This document shows positions 1 to 7,835 of a stretch of DNA of 51,054 nucleotides, in pieces. Numbering within the stretch: the first letter of the stretch is position 1; each line of letters opens with the position of its first letter. The translations under genes and the position numbers were made by a program. The notes below the pieces were generated by a model. The model ran no database searches, had not been told where the DNA came from, and saw nothing but the letters and a program-made list of their open reading frames with translations. The DNA is from Paenibacillus aceti (GTDB lineage Bacteria > Bacillota > Bacilli > Paenibacillales > Paenibacillaceae), in the NCBI RefSeq assembly GCF_003614185.1, contig NZ_KZ987724.1, forward strand, positions 779,707 to 830,760, given 5' to 3'.

Positions 1-705
1 GGCGGCAGCGGGCCTATGGCCGCGCCGCAGGAAGGGCCCGCGCTGCCGCATAGCGGCGCGGGCGGGGCAGCGCCCGGCGTGCAACAAGCCGCCGGGGCTG
101 CCGGGCTGGCGCAGCCGGAAGCCATGGCTGCGGCTGCGCATAAGAGCAGCCCCCTCATCGTCAATGACACGCTGAAGGGGCTGCTGATGCAGGTGCTGTC
201 GCAAGACGATGCTCCAGCACCATTGCTGGACACTGCCCGCCAACTGGCCAGCCAATTGACCGGCCAGCAGCTATTGCTGACGACCGATCGCACGGCTCCG
301 TTCGCGCAGGTGACGCTGTTCCTGCCCTTCATCGGGCCAGATGGCGAGCAGACGGCATCGGTGCATATCGAGTCAAGGCGCGGCCGCAGAGGCATGCTGG
401 ATGCAGACAATTGCCGCCTCTGGTTCGATTTGCAGATGAAGGCCCTCGGCCAGATCATGGTCGATGTGCATGTAGCTGACAAGAAGGTTCTACTTAAAAT
501 ATATAGCGAAAATGAGCTCACCGGAACATTCCTTGAATCGCGACAGGATGAGATCAGAGCTTCCTTGGATGCGGCGGGCTACCGTTTATTAGCCTTAAAT
601 GCTGAGCCGTTAATTAAAGAGGATCAAGAGGAGGGAGCTAGTGATCTAAGCTTATCTCAGACTTATTCGCCCAGCTCATATAGAGAGGTGGACTATCGGA
701 TATGA
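1..705 (+). CDS. ylqG: FliK-like hook-length-control-domain protein (YlqG-like), 5' end outside window
   Basis: The reading frame is open from base 1, so the N-terminus lies outside the window; the first ATG seen (16) need not be the start. The visible 234 residues begin Ala/Gly/Pro-rich. The C-terminal half (motifs CRLWFDLQMKALGQIMVDVHV and LLKIYSENE, then a helix with AGYRLLALN) resembles the flagellar hook-length control C-terminal fold, in which a beta-rich core measures hook completion. The gene is followed with a 4-bp overlap by an FlhB-C-terminal-like gene, matching the ylqG-ylqH pair of Bacillus. Its role is not established; a function in type III export specificity is inferred from the partner. 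A full-length comparison is not possible here. Confidence 0.7.
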   Translation, partial: GGSGPMAAPQEGPALPHSGAGGAAPGVQQAAGAAGLAQPEAMAAAAHKSSPLIVNDTLKGLLMQVLSQDDAPAPLLDTARQLASQLTGQQLLLTTDRTAPFAQVTLFLPFIGPDGEQTASVHIESRRGRRGMLDADNCRLWFDLQMKALGQIMVDVHVADKKVLLKIYSENELTGTFLESRQDEIRASLDAAGYRLLALNAEPLIKEDQEEGASDLSLSQTYSPSSYREVDYRI

Positions 706-1007
706 GTGGCGATAAATCCCAAGAGCTTCCGCTGTCCATGAAAAAGGCGGTCGCCTTGAAATATGAACCATCCAAGGATGCTCCGGTTATAGCGGCTAAA
801 GGCAGAGGCATGCTGGCTGAGCGGATACTGGAAACGGCTCGGGAGCACGGGGTTCCGGTACAGGAAGACCCGGCCCTGGTCGAAGTATTATCCAAGCTGG
901 ATTTAGATCAACAGATTCCTCCTGAGCTCTATAATCTAGTCGCAGAAATCCTGACCTTCATCTACCGTTCCGACAAACAGGCAGAGGAAGATTGGTACTT
1001 CGACTAG
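702..1007 (+). CDS. ylqH: FlhB C-terminal-domain homologue (YlqH-like)
   Basis: A 101-residue soluble protein whose ATG overlaps the upstream stop (ATGA). From about residue 13 it aligns with the cytoplasmic C-terminal segment of FlhB encoded at 30862: AVALKYEP, APVIAAKG, ILETAREHGVPVQEDP, LVAEILTFIYR. The FlhB autocleavage motif NPTH and all membrane segments are absent, so the protein resembles the already cleaved C-terminal FlhB fragment. In FlhB that fragment sets export substrate specificity. Whether this stand-alone copy binds the export gate or the FliK-like neighbour is unknown. Family assignment is confident; function is not. Confidence 0.85.
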   Translation: MSGDKSQELPLSMKKAVALKYEPSKDAPVIAAKGRGMLAERILETAREHGVPVQEDPALVEVLSKLDLDQQIPPELYNLVAEILTFIYRSDKQAEEDWYFD

Positions 1008-1143
1008 ATTCGGAGGTGTTTTGCCACGGATCGCGTGATCACGTTTCGTTAGAGTTCCAAGAGCTTGCGGCACAGCTTCAGTTACTCCAAGAGTTTGCAA
1101 ATATCAGGCTGTTTGTTGAAAGCATCGGCAAGTTTCCCGGAGC

Positions 1144-1320
1144 TCTTACGAAACACCATATCGTTATTAGCGCAAAATCAGTACCCACTCCAATCTAACG
1201 AAACGCCATGACGCTATTAGAGTGAAAACACGTCGTCTAGCCCCTTTTCTGCCGCAATAGCGATACCAAGTTTCGTTAGAAGTCTAAATTGCTCCTTTTG
1301 CAGCAAATAGCGATACGTTA
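1144..1320. repeat. Inverted pairs of an about 50-bp repeat unit (CGAAAC...CG.TATTAG)
   Basis: Two units in one orientation start with ACGAAAC at 1148 and 1198 (50 bp apart) and each continues CCAT, CG, TATTAG. Two units in the opposite orientation carry ATAGCGATAC at 1257 and 1307 (again 50 bp apart), the first continuing to GTTTCGTTAGA. A further GTTTCGTTAGAG lies at 1043. The facing pairs could fold into a long imperfect hairpin. Copies are degenerate, so boundaries are approximate. Confidence 0.6.
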
Positions 1321-1383
1321 CAATCCAGAGTAGCCGCTGATTCAAAGTCCTCGAGGCCATGTGTAAAAGCCATGCGTCCTCAA

Positions 1384-1570
1384 AGCCTGCAAATATGCAG
1401 GAATTCGCCAGTAATTCCAACTCACAAGAGCAAATTCCTGCGAAAATGCATCTTTTTCCTCCTTATCGACCTGGTTTTGCAGAAAAAGGGGAAAAAGCCT
1501 GCACTTTCGAAGGCTTTTCCTAAAAACAGCTGATGTGGAGCGAAAAGCCTGCATTTATGCATCTTTTTAG
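1384..1570. repeat. Four degenerate CCTGC-N-TGCA-CTTTTTC repeat cores spaced 51, 61 and 50 bp
   Basis: Cores start at 1386, 1437, 1498 and 1548. The first is a perfect small hairpin (CCTGCAAATATGCAGG). The second and fourth share TGCATCTTTTT. Core sequence and spacing closely match the array at 11375-11600, so the two belong to one dispersed repeat family. Confidence 0.6.
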
Positions 1571-1794
1571 TGACAATAGTAGTCCATCTCAGACTTCAGA
1601 CCGATCCGCATCCATCCGTGCCAATCCGCACGCACATCTCAGTCCCATCAACTTGAATGAGTATCTAGAAATTTTAAATGCAACGTCGGTGCTGTACACG
1701 TCGGGAATATCGTCCTTTTGCGGCAGCAGCACCCTAATTTAGCGAGCAAGATCAAACATGGCGTCGATATCAGTCTATGTCAGGAGCCGATAAT

Positions 1795-2190
1795 ATGAGC
1801 AGTCCAGGAAATCAAAGAGGGGCAGGAACGGATGAGCGCAAAGCGCGAGGTCAGCGAGCAGAGAGGCTGGCAGCAGAATATTTGTCAGCTCAAGGGTATT
1901 CGATACTATCCACCAATTGGCGTTGTCGCAGCGGAGAGCTGGATTTGATCGCCGAGCAGGATGGGGGCATCGTGATCATCGAGGTGCGCAGTCGCAGTAG
2001 TCATGCGCTCTCCTACGGCCTACCTTCCGAATCTATAACTCCCCGCAAAATAAGAAAGGTACGTGCGACGGCAGCGGTCTACCTGCAGCAATCCGGGAAG
2101 CTGACAGCCCCGGTTCGCTTCGATGTAATTACTGTATTGTTCCAAGCGGATGCTGAACCGAAGCTGGAGCATATAGAGGCGGCGTTCTAG
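1795..2190 (+). CDS. yraN: YraN family (UPF0102) nuclease-fold protein
   Basis: 131 residues, the usual size of this family. The signature is visible: RGQRAERLAAEYL at the N-terminus, then GYSILSTNWRCRSGELDLIA, VIIEVRSRS and a C-terminal VRFDVITV strand. The E...D...EVR pattern matches the restriction-endonuclease-like (PD-D/EXK-type) fold, so metal-dependent nucleic acid binding or cleavage is expected, although the cellular role is poorly known. ATG 1795 is chosen because AGGAG at 1782 sits 8 nt upstream; an in-frame ATG at 1777 has no such site. It converges with comM, 32 bp away. Its placement among ylqH, comM and dprA makes a link to DNA processing plausible but unproven. Confidence 0.9.
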   Translation: MSSPGNQRGAGTDERKARGQRAERLAAEYLSAQGYSILSTNWRCRSGELDLIAEQDGGIVIIEVRSRSSHALSYGLPSESITPRKIRKVRATAAVYLQQSGKLTAPVRFDVITVLFQADAEPKLEHIEAAF

Positions 2191-2222
2191 TCGCCGACTG
2201 CACCACGACTATCGCAGGCTTC

Positions 2223-3815
2223 TTAATTCAACTTCACCTGGTGCTGATCTAACTGACGATACTGGATGGCCTCGGCGATATGGGTGGATAATACGCGGTC
2301 TGATCCCTCCAGATCGGCGATCGTGCGGGCCAGCTTGATGATGCGGTCATGGGCGCGCATGCTAAGGCCAAGCGCGTCGAAGGAGGCGTGCAGCAGATGG
2401 GCGGCTGCGGGATCAAGGGGAGCAAATTTGCGCAGCAGGCGGCCGGATAATTCACTGTTGCGGTTGAATGAGCAATGACGGTAACGGTTGAGTTGGATGG
2501 CTTCGGCAGCTTCTACCGCAGCGCGCATTTCAGCCGAGGATAAGGGCTGGGCATCACTTTGCCAATTGGCTGGGCGCGGTACCTCGACATGCATATCGAT
2601 ACGGTCCAGCAGGGGCCCGGATATTTTCTCGCGATATTGGGCGACTCTGGCCGGGCTGCAGGTACATGCAGGAAGCGGCGGTTCGGCCCCGAGATAGCCG
2701 CACGGACATGGATTTAATGAAGCGGCGAGCAAAAATCGGGCGGGAAACGTAAAGGAAGCCCGCGCTCTACTGATGGACACGAACCCTTCTTCCAAGGGCT
2801 GTCGCAGCACCTCCAGCACGCCTCTTGAGAATTCAGGCAGCTCGTCCAGGAATAACACGCCGTTATGAGCCAGACTGACCTCTCCCGGCTTCGGGATGCT
2901 GCCGCCGCCAATCAGCCCCGCTCCAGATATCGTATGATGCGGCGAGCGAAAAGGACGCGCGTTCATTAAACCGCCGCCGCTTGCTTTTAATTTGCCTGCC
3001 GAGCTGTAAATCTTCGTCACCTCCAGAGCCTCTTCCTGAGAGAGCGAAGGGAGGATGGAGGGGAGCCGACGAATCAGCATAGTCTTGCCGGTACCGGGCG
3101 GCCCGATCAACATGATATTATGTAAGCCAGCGGCTGCGATCGTCAATGCCCGCTTGACATGTTGCTGCCCGAGTACATCGCTGAAATCCTCGCTAGGCGA
3201 TGGGAATAGCGCAGGCTCGACAAGATCAATCGGCTCCTCTTTATGTATGCGTAAGTGCGTTAAAGAAAGCGGCTGTACAGGGGACGGCGCATCCTTATCA
3301 TCAGCTTGCTGCCCTGTTTTCAGCTCCTTCAAATGCCTTAATCCGTACACTCTGATTCCGTCCAGTAGCAGCGCCTCAGGTGCATTGTCCACAGGCAGAA
3401 GCACTGAATCGAAGCCCTGCTTGATCGCTAGATCCACCATAGCCAGCACTCCGGGAACTGGCCGGAGCGTCCCGTTAAGCGATAGCTCCCCAAGGATCAA
3501 TAGCCGCTCGATATCCGGCAGTCTGATCTGTCCGCTGGCGGCTAGAAGCCCTAGCGCGATCGCCAGATCGAAGGCGCTGCCCGCCTTGCGCAAATCGGCT
3601 GGAGCGAGATTGATCGTAACCCGCTGCAGCGGGAAGGCATAGCCGCAGTTCTTGATCGCTGAACGGACCCGTTCCACCGCCTCGCGAACCGCCGTATCCG
3701 GCAGCCCCACCAGATTTACCTGGGGGATTCCGGAAGACAGATCCACTTCGACTTCAATCAACACCCCATCGATACCGTATAGACAAGCGCTATAGAGTTT
3801 ACTGTATTTTGACAT
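2223..3815 (-). CDS. comM: ComM/YifB family AAA+ ATPase (Mg-chelatase-like)
   Basis: 530 residues on the minus strand, full family length. The N-terminal ChlI-like domain (GIDGVLIEVEVDLSSGIPQ; NLAPADLRKAGSAFDL) is followed by an AAA+ core with Walker A GPPGTGKTM and Walker B FLDELPEF, then a CxC zinc-like segment (NPCPCGYLG, CTCSP) and the Mg-chelatase C-terminal domain ending DQHQVKLN. Characterised ComM proteins are hexameric branch-migration helicases that aid integration of transforming DNA. The start is set at 3815: GGGGTG lies 9 nt upstream, and the longer in-frame extension to 3845 contains that site. A good sigma-A promoter lies at 3943-3971. dprA lies nearby on the other strand. Confidence 0.93.
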   Translation of the reverse strand: MSKYSKLYSACLYGIDGVLIEVEVDLSSGIPQVNLVGLPDTAVREAVERVRSAIKNCGYAFPLQRVTINLAPADLRKAGSAFDLAIALGLLAASGQIRLPDIERLLILGELSLNGTLRPVPGVLAMVDLAIKQGFDSVLLPVDNAPEALLLDGIRVYGLRHLKELKTGQQADDKDAPSPVQPLSLTHLRIHKEEPIDLVEPALFPSPSEDFSDVLGQQHVKRALTIAAAGLHNIMLIGPPGTGKTMLIRRLPSILPSLSQEEALEVTKIYSSAGKLKASGGGLMNARPFRSPHHTISGAGLIGGGSIPKPGEVSLAHNGVLFLDELPEFSRGVLEVLRQPLEEGFVSISRARASFTFPARFLLAASLNPCPCGYLGAEPPLPACTCSPARVAQYREKISGPLLDRIDMHVEVPRPANWQSDAQPLSSAEMRAAVEAAEAIQLNRYRHCSFNRNSELSGRLLRKFAPLDPAAAHLLHASFDALGLSMRAHDRIIKLARTIADLEGSDRVLSTHIAEAIQYRQLDQHQVKLN

Positions 3816-3942
3816 AGAGAAAAACACCCCTTTTCCGTAACCCAATCACAGATTCAATAAGCCAGGCTAGACGAATGAGCCATATCGCTTATGAAGGAAA
3901 AAAGGTGCTTCCATATTTTCCGGGAAACTATTCTTTGATCGT

Positions 3943-3971
3943 ATCGTAGAATTTAGTCAGTGAAATGTCAA
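3943..3971 (-). promoter_or_regulatory. Sigma-A promoter for comM
   Basis: Read on the minus strand, TTGACA (3971-3966) is followed after exactly 17 bp by TACGAT (3948-3943). This is a near-consensus housekeeping promoter and would start transcription about 120 nt upstream of the comM ATG. Confidence 0.7.
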
Positions 3972-4050
3972 GGGGGCAAACTTAATTTTCAACCAAAAAT
4001 ATCACATCTTAATATTTGGCGAATGTTTAATATATAGAAGATAAATCAGC

Positions 4051-4080
4051 TTGTTTTGCGATCGTTAACCTGGATATAAT
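4051..4080 (+). promoter_or_regulatory. Candidate sigma-A promoter for sucCD
   Basis: TTGTTT (4051-4056), an 18-bp spacer and a perfect TATAAT (4075-4080). Transcription would begin near 4087, inside the palindrome at 4082-4094, giving a leader of about 300 nt before sucC. A second TATAAT at 4243 lacks a recognisable -35. Confidence 0.5.
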
Positions 4081-4081
4081 T

Positions 4082-4094
4082 GGTGTTTAACACC
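4082..4094. promoter_or_regulatory. Perfect palindrome GGTGTT-T-AACACC at the predicted sucCD start point
   Basis: A 6-bp perfect inverted repeat around one central base, positioned on the predicted +1 of the promoter above. This is a typical place for a repressor operator. I do not recognise it as the box of a named regulator. Confidence 0.4.
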
Positions 4095-4263
4095 TGCGGA
4101 TGTATGACGAAAAAGCTCGTAACTATAAATATTTTGCAGTAATATGACGATTTTTGTATAAGGGGAAATATGGCTCTGTAGAAAACCCGAAAAATCCTTG
4201 ACTTATCTCGAAATGAGATCAAACCGATATCAAAAAGTTGTGTATAATTCATGAACTTTTTAA

Positions 4264-4277
4264 GGTAAGCGTTTCAA
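4264..4277 (+). promoter_or_regulatory. Candidate CcpA catabolite-responsive element
   Basis: GGTAAGCGTTTCAA fits 12 of 14 positions of the cre consensus TGNAANCGNWNNCA. It lies about 110 nt upstream of the sucC ATG and just downstream of the TATAAT at 4243, where roadblock or initiation repression by CcpA would be effective. A TCA-cycle target is plausible. Confidence 0.4.
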
Positions 4278-4389
4278 AAACATGATACAATGATTGGGGT
4301 TTCAACGATTTGGCCATACCTGTAAGCTTCGAGACTTAGGGTTATGGAACAACTTCTAATACCGCCTGTTGATAGGAGGATTCTAAAGC

Positions 4390-5550
4390 ATGAATATCCA
4401 TGAATATCAAGCAAAAGAAGTGCTGAAGCAGTATGGAGTGGCTGTTCCGAGAGGACAAGTTGCCTTCACGGTTGATGAGGCCGTTGAGGCAGCGACTGCG
4501 CTAGGCAGTCCGGTCGCCGTCGTCAAGGCGCAAATCCATGCTGGCGGACGCGGTAAGGCTGGCGGCGTCAAGGTCGCGAGAGGTTTGGAAGAAGTGCGGG
4601 CTTATGCGGAGGAGATCCTTGGCAAGGTGCTGGTCACACATCAGACCGGACCGGAGGGCAAGGAGGTCAAACGTCTGCTGATCGAAGAAGGCTGCGACAT
4701 TAAGAAGGAGTATTACATAGGTGTTGTGATCGATCGCGGAACTGGCAGAGTTGTTATGATGGCGTCGGAGGAAGGCGGCACGGAGATTGAAGAGGTAGCA
4801 GCCGCTACGCCAGAGAAGATTTTTAAGGAAAATGTTGATCCGGCCCTAGGTCTTCAGACCTATCAGGCGAGAAGGCTGGCGTACGCCATTAACATTCCGA
4901 ATGAACTGGTTAACCAAGCGGTTCAATTCATGATGGCGCTCTATACGGCCTTTGTCGAGAAGGATTGCTTCATCGCGGAGATCAATCCGCTCGTAGTTAC
5001 GGGAGATGGCAAAGTGATGGCGCTGGATGCCAAGCTGAATTTTGATTCAAATGCTCTGTACCGACACAAGGATATACTGGCGCTGCGCGATTTGGAAGAA
5101 GAGAATGAGAAGGAAATCGAAGCCTCGAAATTCGATCTTAGCTACATTGCCTTAGACGGAAATATCGGCTGTATGGTTAATGGGGCCGGGCTCGCGATGG
5201 CGACGATGGATATTATTAAATATTATGGCGGAGACCCTGCCAATTTCCTCGATGTAGGGGGCGGGGCGACAGCTGAAAAAGTTACAGAAGCGTTCAAGAT
5301 CATCCTCTCGGATGATAAAGTTAAGGGGATTTTCGTTAATATTTTCGGCGGAATTATGAAGTGTGATGTCATCGCTGCAGGTATTGTCGAAGCAGCTCAT
5401 CAAGTCGGGCTTGACCGCCCGTTAGTCGTGCGCCTAGAAGGAACGAATGTGGAGCTAGGCAAGCGGATTCTGGCCGAGTCGGATCTGACGATCGTATCGG
5501 CAGATTCGATGGCGGATGGTGCGCAGAAGATCGTCGCGCTCGTATCCTAA
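4390..5550 (+). CDS. sucC: Succinyl-CoA synthetase (ADP-forming) beta subunit
   Basis: 386 residues, standard length. With SucD it interconverts succinyl-CoA, ADP and phosphate with succinate, CoA and ATP in the TCA cycle. The N-terminal ATP-grasp domain begins [17 protein letters not shown] and has the glycine-rich AGGRGKAGG at residues 51-59. The C-terminal flavodoxin-like ligase domain carries [18 protein letters not shown] and FLDVGGGA (about 267-295). AGGAGG at 4375 supports ATG 4390. sucD follows after 36 bp with its own strong ribosome site. Confidence 0.97.
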   Translation: MNIHEYQAKEVLKQYGVAVPRGQVAFTVDEAVEAATALGSPVAVVKAQIHAGGRGKAGGVKVARGLEEVRAYAEEILGKVLVTHQTGPEGKEVKRLLIEEGCDIKKEYYIGVVIDRGTGRVVMMASEEGGTEIEEVAAATPEKIFKENVDPALGLQTYQARRLAYAINIPNELVNQAVQFMMALYTAFVEKDCFIAEINPLVVTGDGKVMALDAKLNFDSNALYRHKDILALRDLEEENEKEIEASKFDLSYIALDGNIGCMVNGAGLAMATMDIIKYYGGDPANFLDVGGGATAEKVTEAFKIILSDDKVKGIFVNIFGGIMKCDVIAAGIVEAAHQVGLDRPLVVRLEGTNVELGKRILAESDLTIVSADSMADGAQKIVALVS

Positions 5551-5586
5551 TGTAATCACCTTATCCATAAAGGGGAGGCTTGAAGT

Positions 5587-6516
5587 ATGAGTATTTTGAT
5601 CGATAAGAATACAAAGGTTATCACCCAGGGCATCACGGGGAAAACTGCGTTATTCCATGCCAAGGGCGCATTGGATTACGGGACGCAAATGGTTGGAGGA
5701 ACATCTCCGGGGAAGGGTGGAACTACGGTCGACATCGAACTGGAGAATGGGCAAACGGTGAGCTTGCCGGTATTTAATACAGTAAGAGAAGCTAAGGAAG
5801 CTACTGGGGCGACTGCTAGCGTTATTTACGTCCCGCCTGCGTTCGCAGCCGACTCGATCCTCGAAGCGGTGGAAGCGGAGCTTGAGCTTGTGATTTGCAT
5901 TACGGAAGGAATTCCGGTGCTGGATATGGTGAAGGTGAAGCGTTATATGGAGGGCAAGAACACGGTATTGATCGGGCCGAACTGTCCGGGCGTGATTACG
6001 CCGGGAGAATGCAAGATCGGCATCATGCCGGGGTATATTCACTTGCCTGGTCATGTGGGCGTAGTGTCGCGTAGTGGCACATTGACCTATGAGGCGGTTC
6101 ATCAACTGACGACCCGTGGTATCGGTCAGTCTAACGCTGTCGGGATCGGTGGTGATCCGGTCAAGGGCTCGGAATTTATCGATATTTTGCGGCGTTTTAA
6201 TGAGGATGACAATACCCATGCAGTGATTATGATCGGCGAGATCGGCGGTACAGCTGAAGAGGAAGCGGCGGAATGGATCGCTGAGAATATGACGAAGCCT
6301 GTTGTCGGTTTTATCGGCGGGGTAACTGCGCCTCCGGGCAAGAGAATGGGCCATGCTGGGGCGATTATTTCGGGCGGCAAAGGTACTGCCAAGGAGAAGA
6401 TCGCCAAGCTGGAGCAATGCGGTATTAAGGTTGCGCCAACTCCTGCTGAAATGGGAGCGACCTTGGTCAGTGTACTGGAAGAGCGCGGTCTATTAACCCT
6501 CTGCACAACCCATTAA
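5587..6516 (+). CDS. sucD: Succinyl-CoA synthetase alpha subunit
   Basis: 309 residues. The N-terminal CoA-binding Rossmann domain has the [18 protein letters not shown] and GGTSPGKGG motifs (about 16-47). The active-site phosphohistidine is His256 in [15 protein letters not shown]. The [18 protein letters not shown] segment is also typical. The C-terminus is a little longer than in the B. subtilis protein. AGGGGAGG about 9 nt upstream fixes the start. The gene is followed by a strong rho-independent terminator, so sucCD form a two-gene operon. Confidence 0.97.
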   Translation: MSILIDKNTKVITQGITGKTALFHAKGALDYGTQMVGGTSPGKGGTTVDIELENGQTVSLPVFNTVREAKEATGATASVIYVPPAFAADSILEAVEAELELVICITEGIPVLDMVKVKRYMEGKNTVLIGPNCPGVITPGECKIGIMPGYIHLPGHVGVVSRSGTLTYEAVHQLTTRGIGQSNAVGIGGDPVKGSEFIDILRRFNEDDNTHAVIMIGEIGGTAEEEAAEWIAENMTKPVVGFIGGVTAPPGKRMGHAGAIISGGKGTAKEKIAKLEQCGIKVAPTPAEMGATLVSVLEERGLLTLCTTH

Positions 6517-6598
6517 GAGGAAAAGTTAGCTGCTGTAAACGGTTATTCATATCTTTCAAGCGATGGTAAGTTAGCGTATTTTGGGCGAATTTTTAGGT

Positions 6599-6640
6599 AA
6601 GCAACCTTCTGAGCTAAATGGCTGGGGGGTTGCTTTTTTG
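6599..6640 (+). terminator. Rho-independent terminator after sucD
   Basis: AAGCAACC (6599-6606) pairs with GGTTGCTT (6628-6635), followed by a run of six T. It separates sucCD from dprA. Confidence 0.85.
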
Positions 6641-6676
6641 TCGTTTTTTCAAGTTCTGGATGAATGGGAGGGGTAA

Positions 6677-7768
6677 ATGGTGGATAGGAATGAAGTATTG
6701 ATCGGATTGCATGCTGTGAACGGCCTGGGCTGGAGAAGAATAGAGGATATTATCAAGCGGGATGATACTTGGGTCGAGGCTTGTCGATTTAGCGCAGCGG
6801 ATTGGATGGACAGAGGACTTGAGGCGGAAATGGCGCTGAAAATGACAGAGCAGTTCACCGCCGGGTGGATCGAAGCAAGACTGGAGCAAATGGCGCGAAA
6901 ACGGGTGAAGCCGGTTACGATCTATGACGAGGAATACCCGCTATTAATGAAGGAAACAGTTCGGCCGCCCTGGGTTATGTATACGGTGGGAGATATTCAT
7001 TTACTATCTGCTCTGTCTGTAGCCATGGTTGGGACACGTTTGCCTACCGCATACGGACGCAAAGTCGCTACCAGTCTAACAGAAGGCTTATGCGCTAGAG
7101 GAGTCGCTGTCGTCAGCGGTATGGCGCGCGGGATAGATGGGATCTGCCATGAAGCAGCGCTTGGCTGCGGAGGCGCGACGATTGCCGTCTTAGGAACGGC
7201 GATTGATATCGCATACCCTCCTGAACACAGCTCTTTATATCGCAGAATCGCCGAGAAGGGACTGATCATATCGGAATATCCGATCGGGATGAAGGGGCAT
7301 CCCGGCCTGTTTCCTCAGCGAAACCGGATTATCGCCGGAATTTCCCGGGGGACGGTCGTTGTTGAGGCGGATGCTCGTAGTGGATCATTGATTACAGCTG
7401 ATGCTGCACTGGAGGAAGGCAGGGATGTCTTCGCGGTACCAGGGCCGATCACCTCGCCCAAGAGCCGGGGAACGCTTGGACTTATCAAGCAGGGAGCCAA
7501 AATAGTGACGGAAACAGCCGATATTTTAGAGGAATATGAGTCCCTTTTGCCTTTTCAACGTACTATCTTAAAGCAAGGAATTGAAGTTTGTGAGTTGACA
7601 GATGAGGAGCGGCGCATTTACGATATGTTGCAGCAGGGAATAAATCATTTCGATGATCTATTGCTGCAAACGTCATGGGATTTTGGACTTTTACATTCAG
7701 TTCTGTTATCTTTAATCATGAAAAAAGCGGCGGTACAGCTGCCTGGTTCAGTTTATAAGATTATATAG
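6677..7768 (+). CDS. dprA: DNA-processing protein DprA (Smf)
   Basis: 363 residues. After a helical N-terminal region comes the DprA Rossmann domain: VAMVGTRLPTAYG (about 114-126), VVSGMARGIDGICHEAAL (about 145-162), AVLGTAID, FPQRNRIIAGIS and EADARSGSLITADAALEEGRDVFAVPG. A C-terminal winged-helix-like region follows. DprA binds incoming single-stranded DNA during transformation and loads RecA onto it. GGGAGGGG ends only 3 nt before ATG 6677, so GTG 6680, three bases on, is an alternative start. The gene stands alone after the sucD terminator, ahead of topA as in Bacillus. Confidence 0.95.
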   Translation: MVDRNEVLIGLHAVNGLGWRRIEDIIKRDDTWVEACRFSAADWMDRGLEAEMALKMTEQFTAGWIEARLEQMARKRVKPVTIYDEEYPLLMKETVRPPWVMYTVGDIHLLSALSVAMVGTRLPTAYGRKVATSLTEGLCARGVAVVSGMARGIDGICHEAALGCGGATIAVLGTAIDIAYPPEHSSLYRRIAEKGLIISEYPIGMKGHPGLFPQRNRIIAGISRGTVVVEADARSGSLITADAALEEGRDVFAVPGPITSPKSRGTLGLIKQGAKIVTETADILEEYESLLPFQRTILKQGIEVCELTDEERRIYDMLQQGINHFDDLLLQTSWDFGLLHSVLLSLIMKKAAVQLPGSVYKII

Positions 7769-7835
7769 TCCATTCCTAACGAAGAGTGGCAAAGAATATA
7801 TGACTATATACATTTGTTGAGAGGAGGATGGATCT

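Larger units (their letters stand above)
1008..1794. other. 787-bp gene-free region made largely of degenerate repeats
   Basis: No convincing gene is visible; the short open frames lack ribosome sites and recognisable protein composition. The stretch holds an inverted set of GTTTCGTTAGA-type repeats (about 1041-1320) and a second set of CCTGC...TGCA cores (1386-1570), both in a roughly 50-bp register. A weak sigma-A-like box pair (TTGAAT at 1653, TAAATG at 1675, 16-bp spacer) could serve yraN. I see no clear rho-independent terminator behind ylqH. Confidence 0.7.
3816..4389. other. Divergent comM-sucC control region (574 bp)
   Basis: AT-rich and gene-free. It contains the minus-strand comM promoter, at least one plus-strand promoter for sucCD (4051-4080), a perfect palindrome at its start point (4082-4094), an inverted repeat ATCTC-N5-GAGAT (4205-4219), a second TATAAT (4243-4248) and a candidate CcpA box (4264-4277). 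The minus-strand open frame at 4046-4252 has no protein-like features. Confidence 0.6.

Noticed and set aside
1384-1570. CRISPR array
   Set aside because: Regular spacing suggested it, but the repeats are short and diverged, only four copies exist, the intervals resemble each other and no cas genes are present.
1533-1742. Possible small gene in the ylqH-yraN gap
   Set aside because: It runs through repeat cores, lacks a ribosome site, and the Ser/Pro-rich product has no recognisable features.
3055-3642. 195-residue plus-strand open frame opposite comM
   Set aside because: Ser-rich wrong-frame translation across the ComM Walker A region; no supporting start site.
5650-6417. 255-residue minus-strand open frame opposite sucD
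   Set aside because: Antisense shadow of a well-supported gene; His/Arg-rich composition typical of a wrong frame, no ribosome site.
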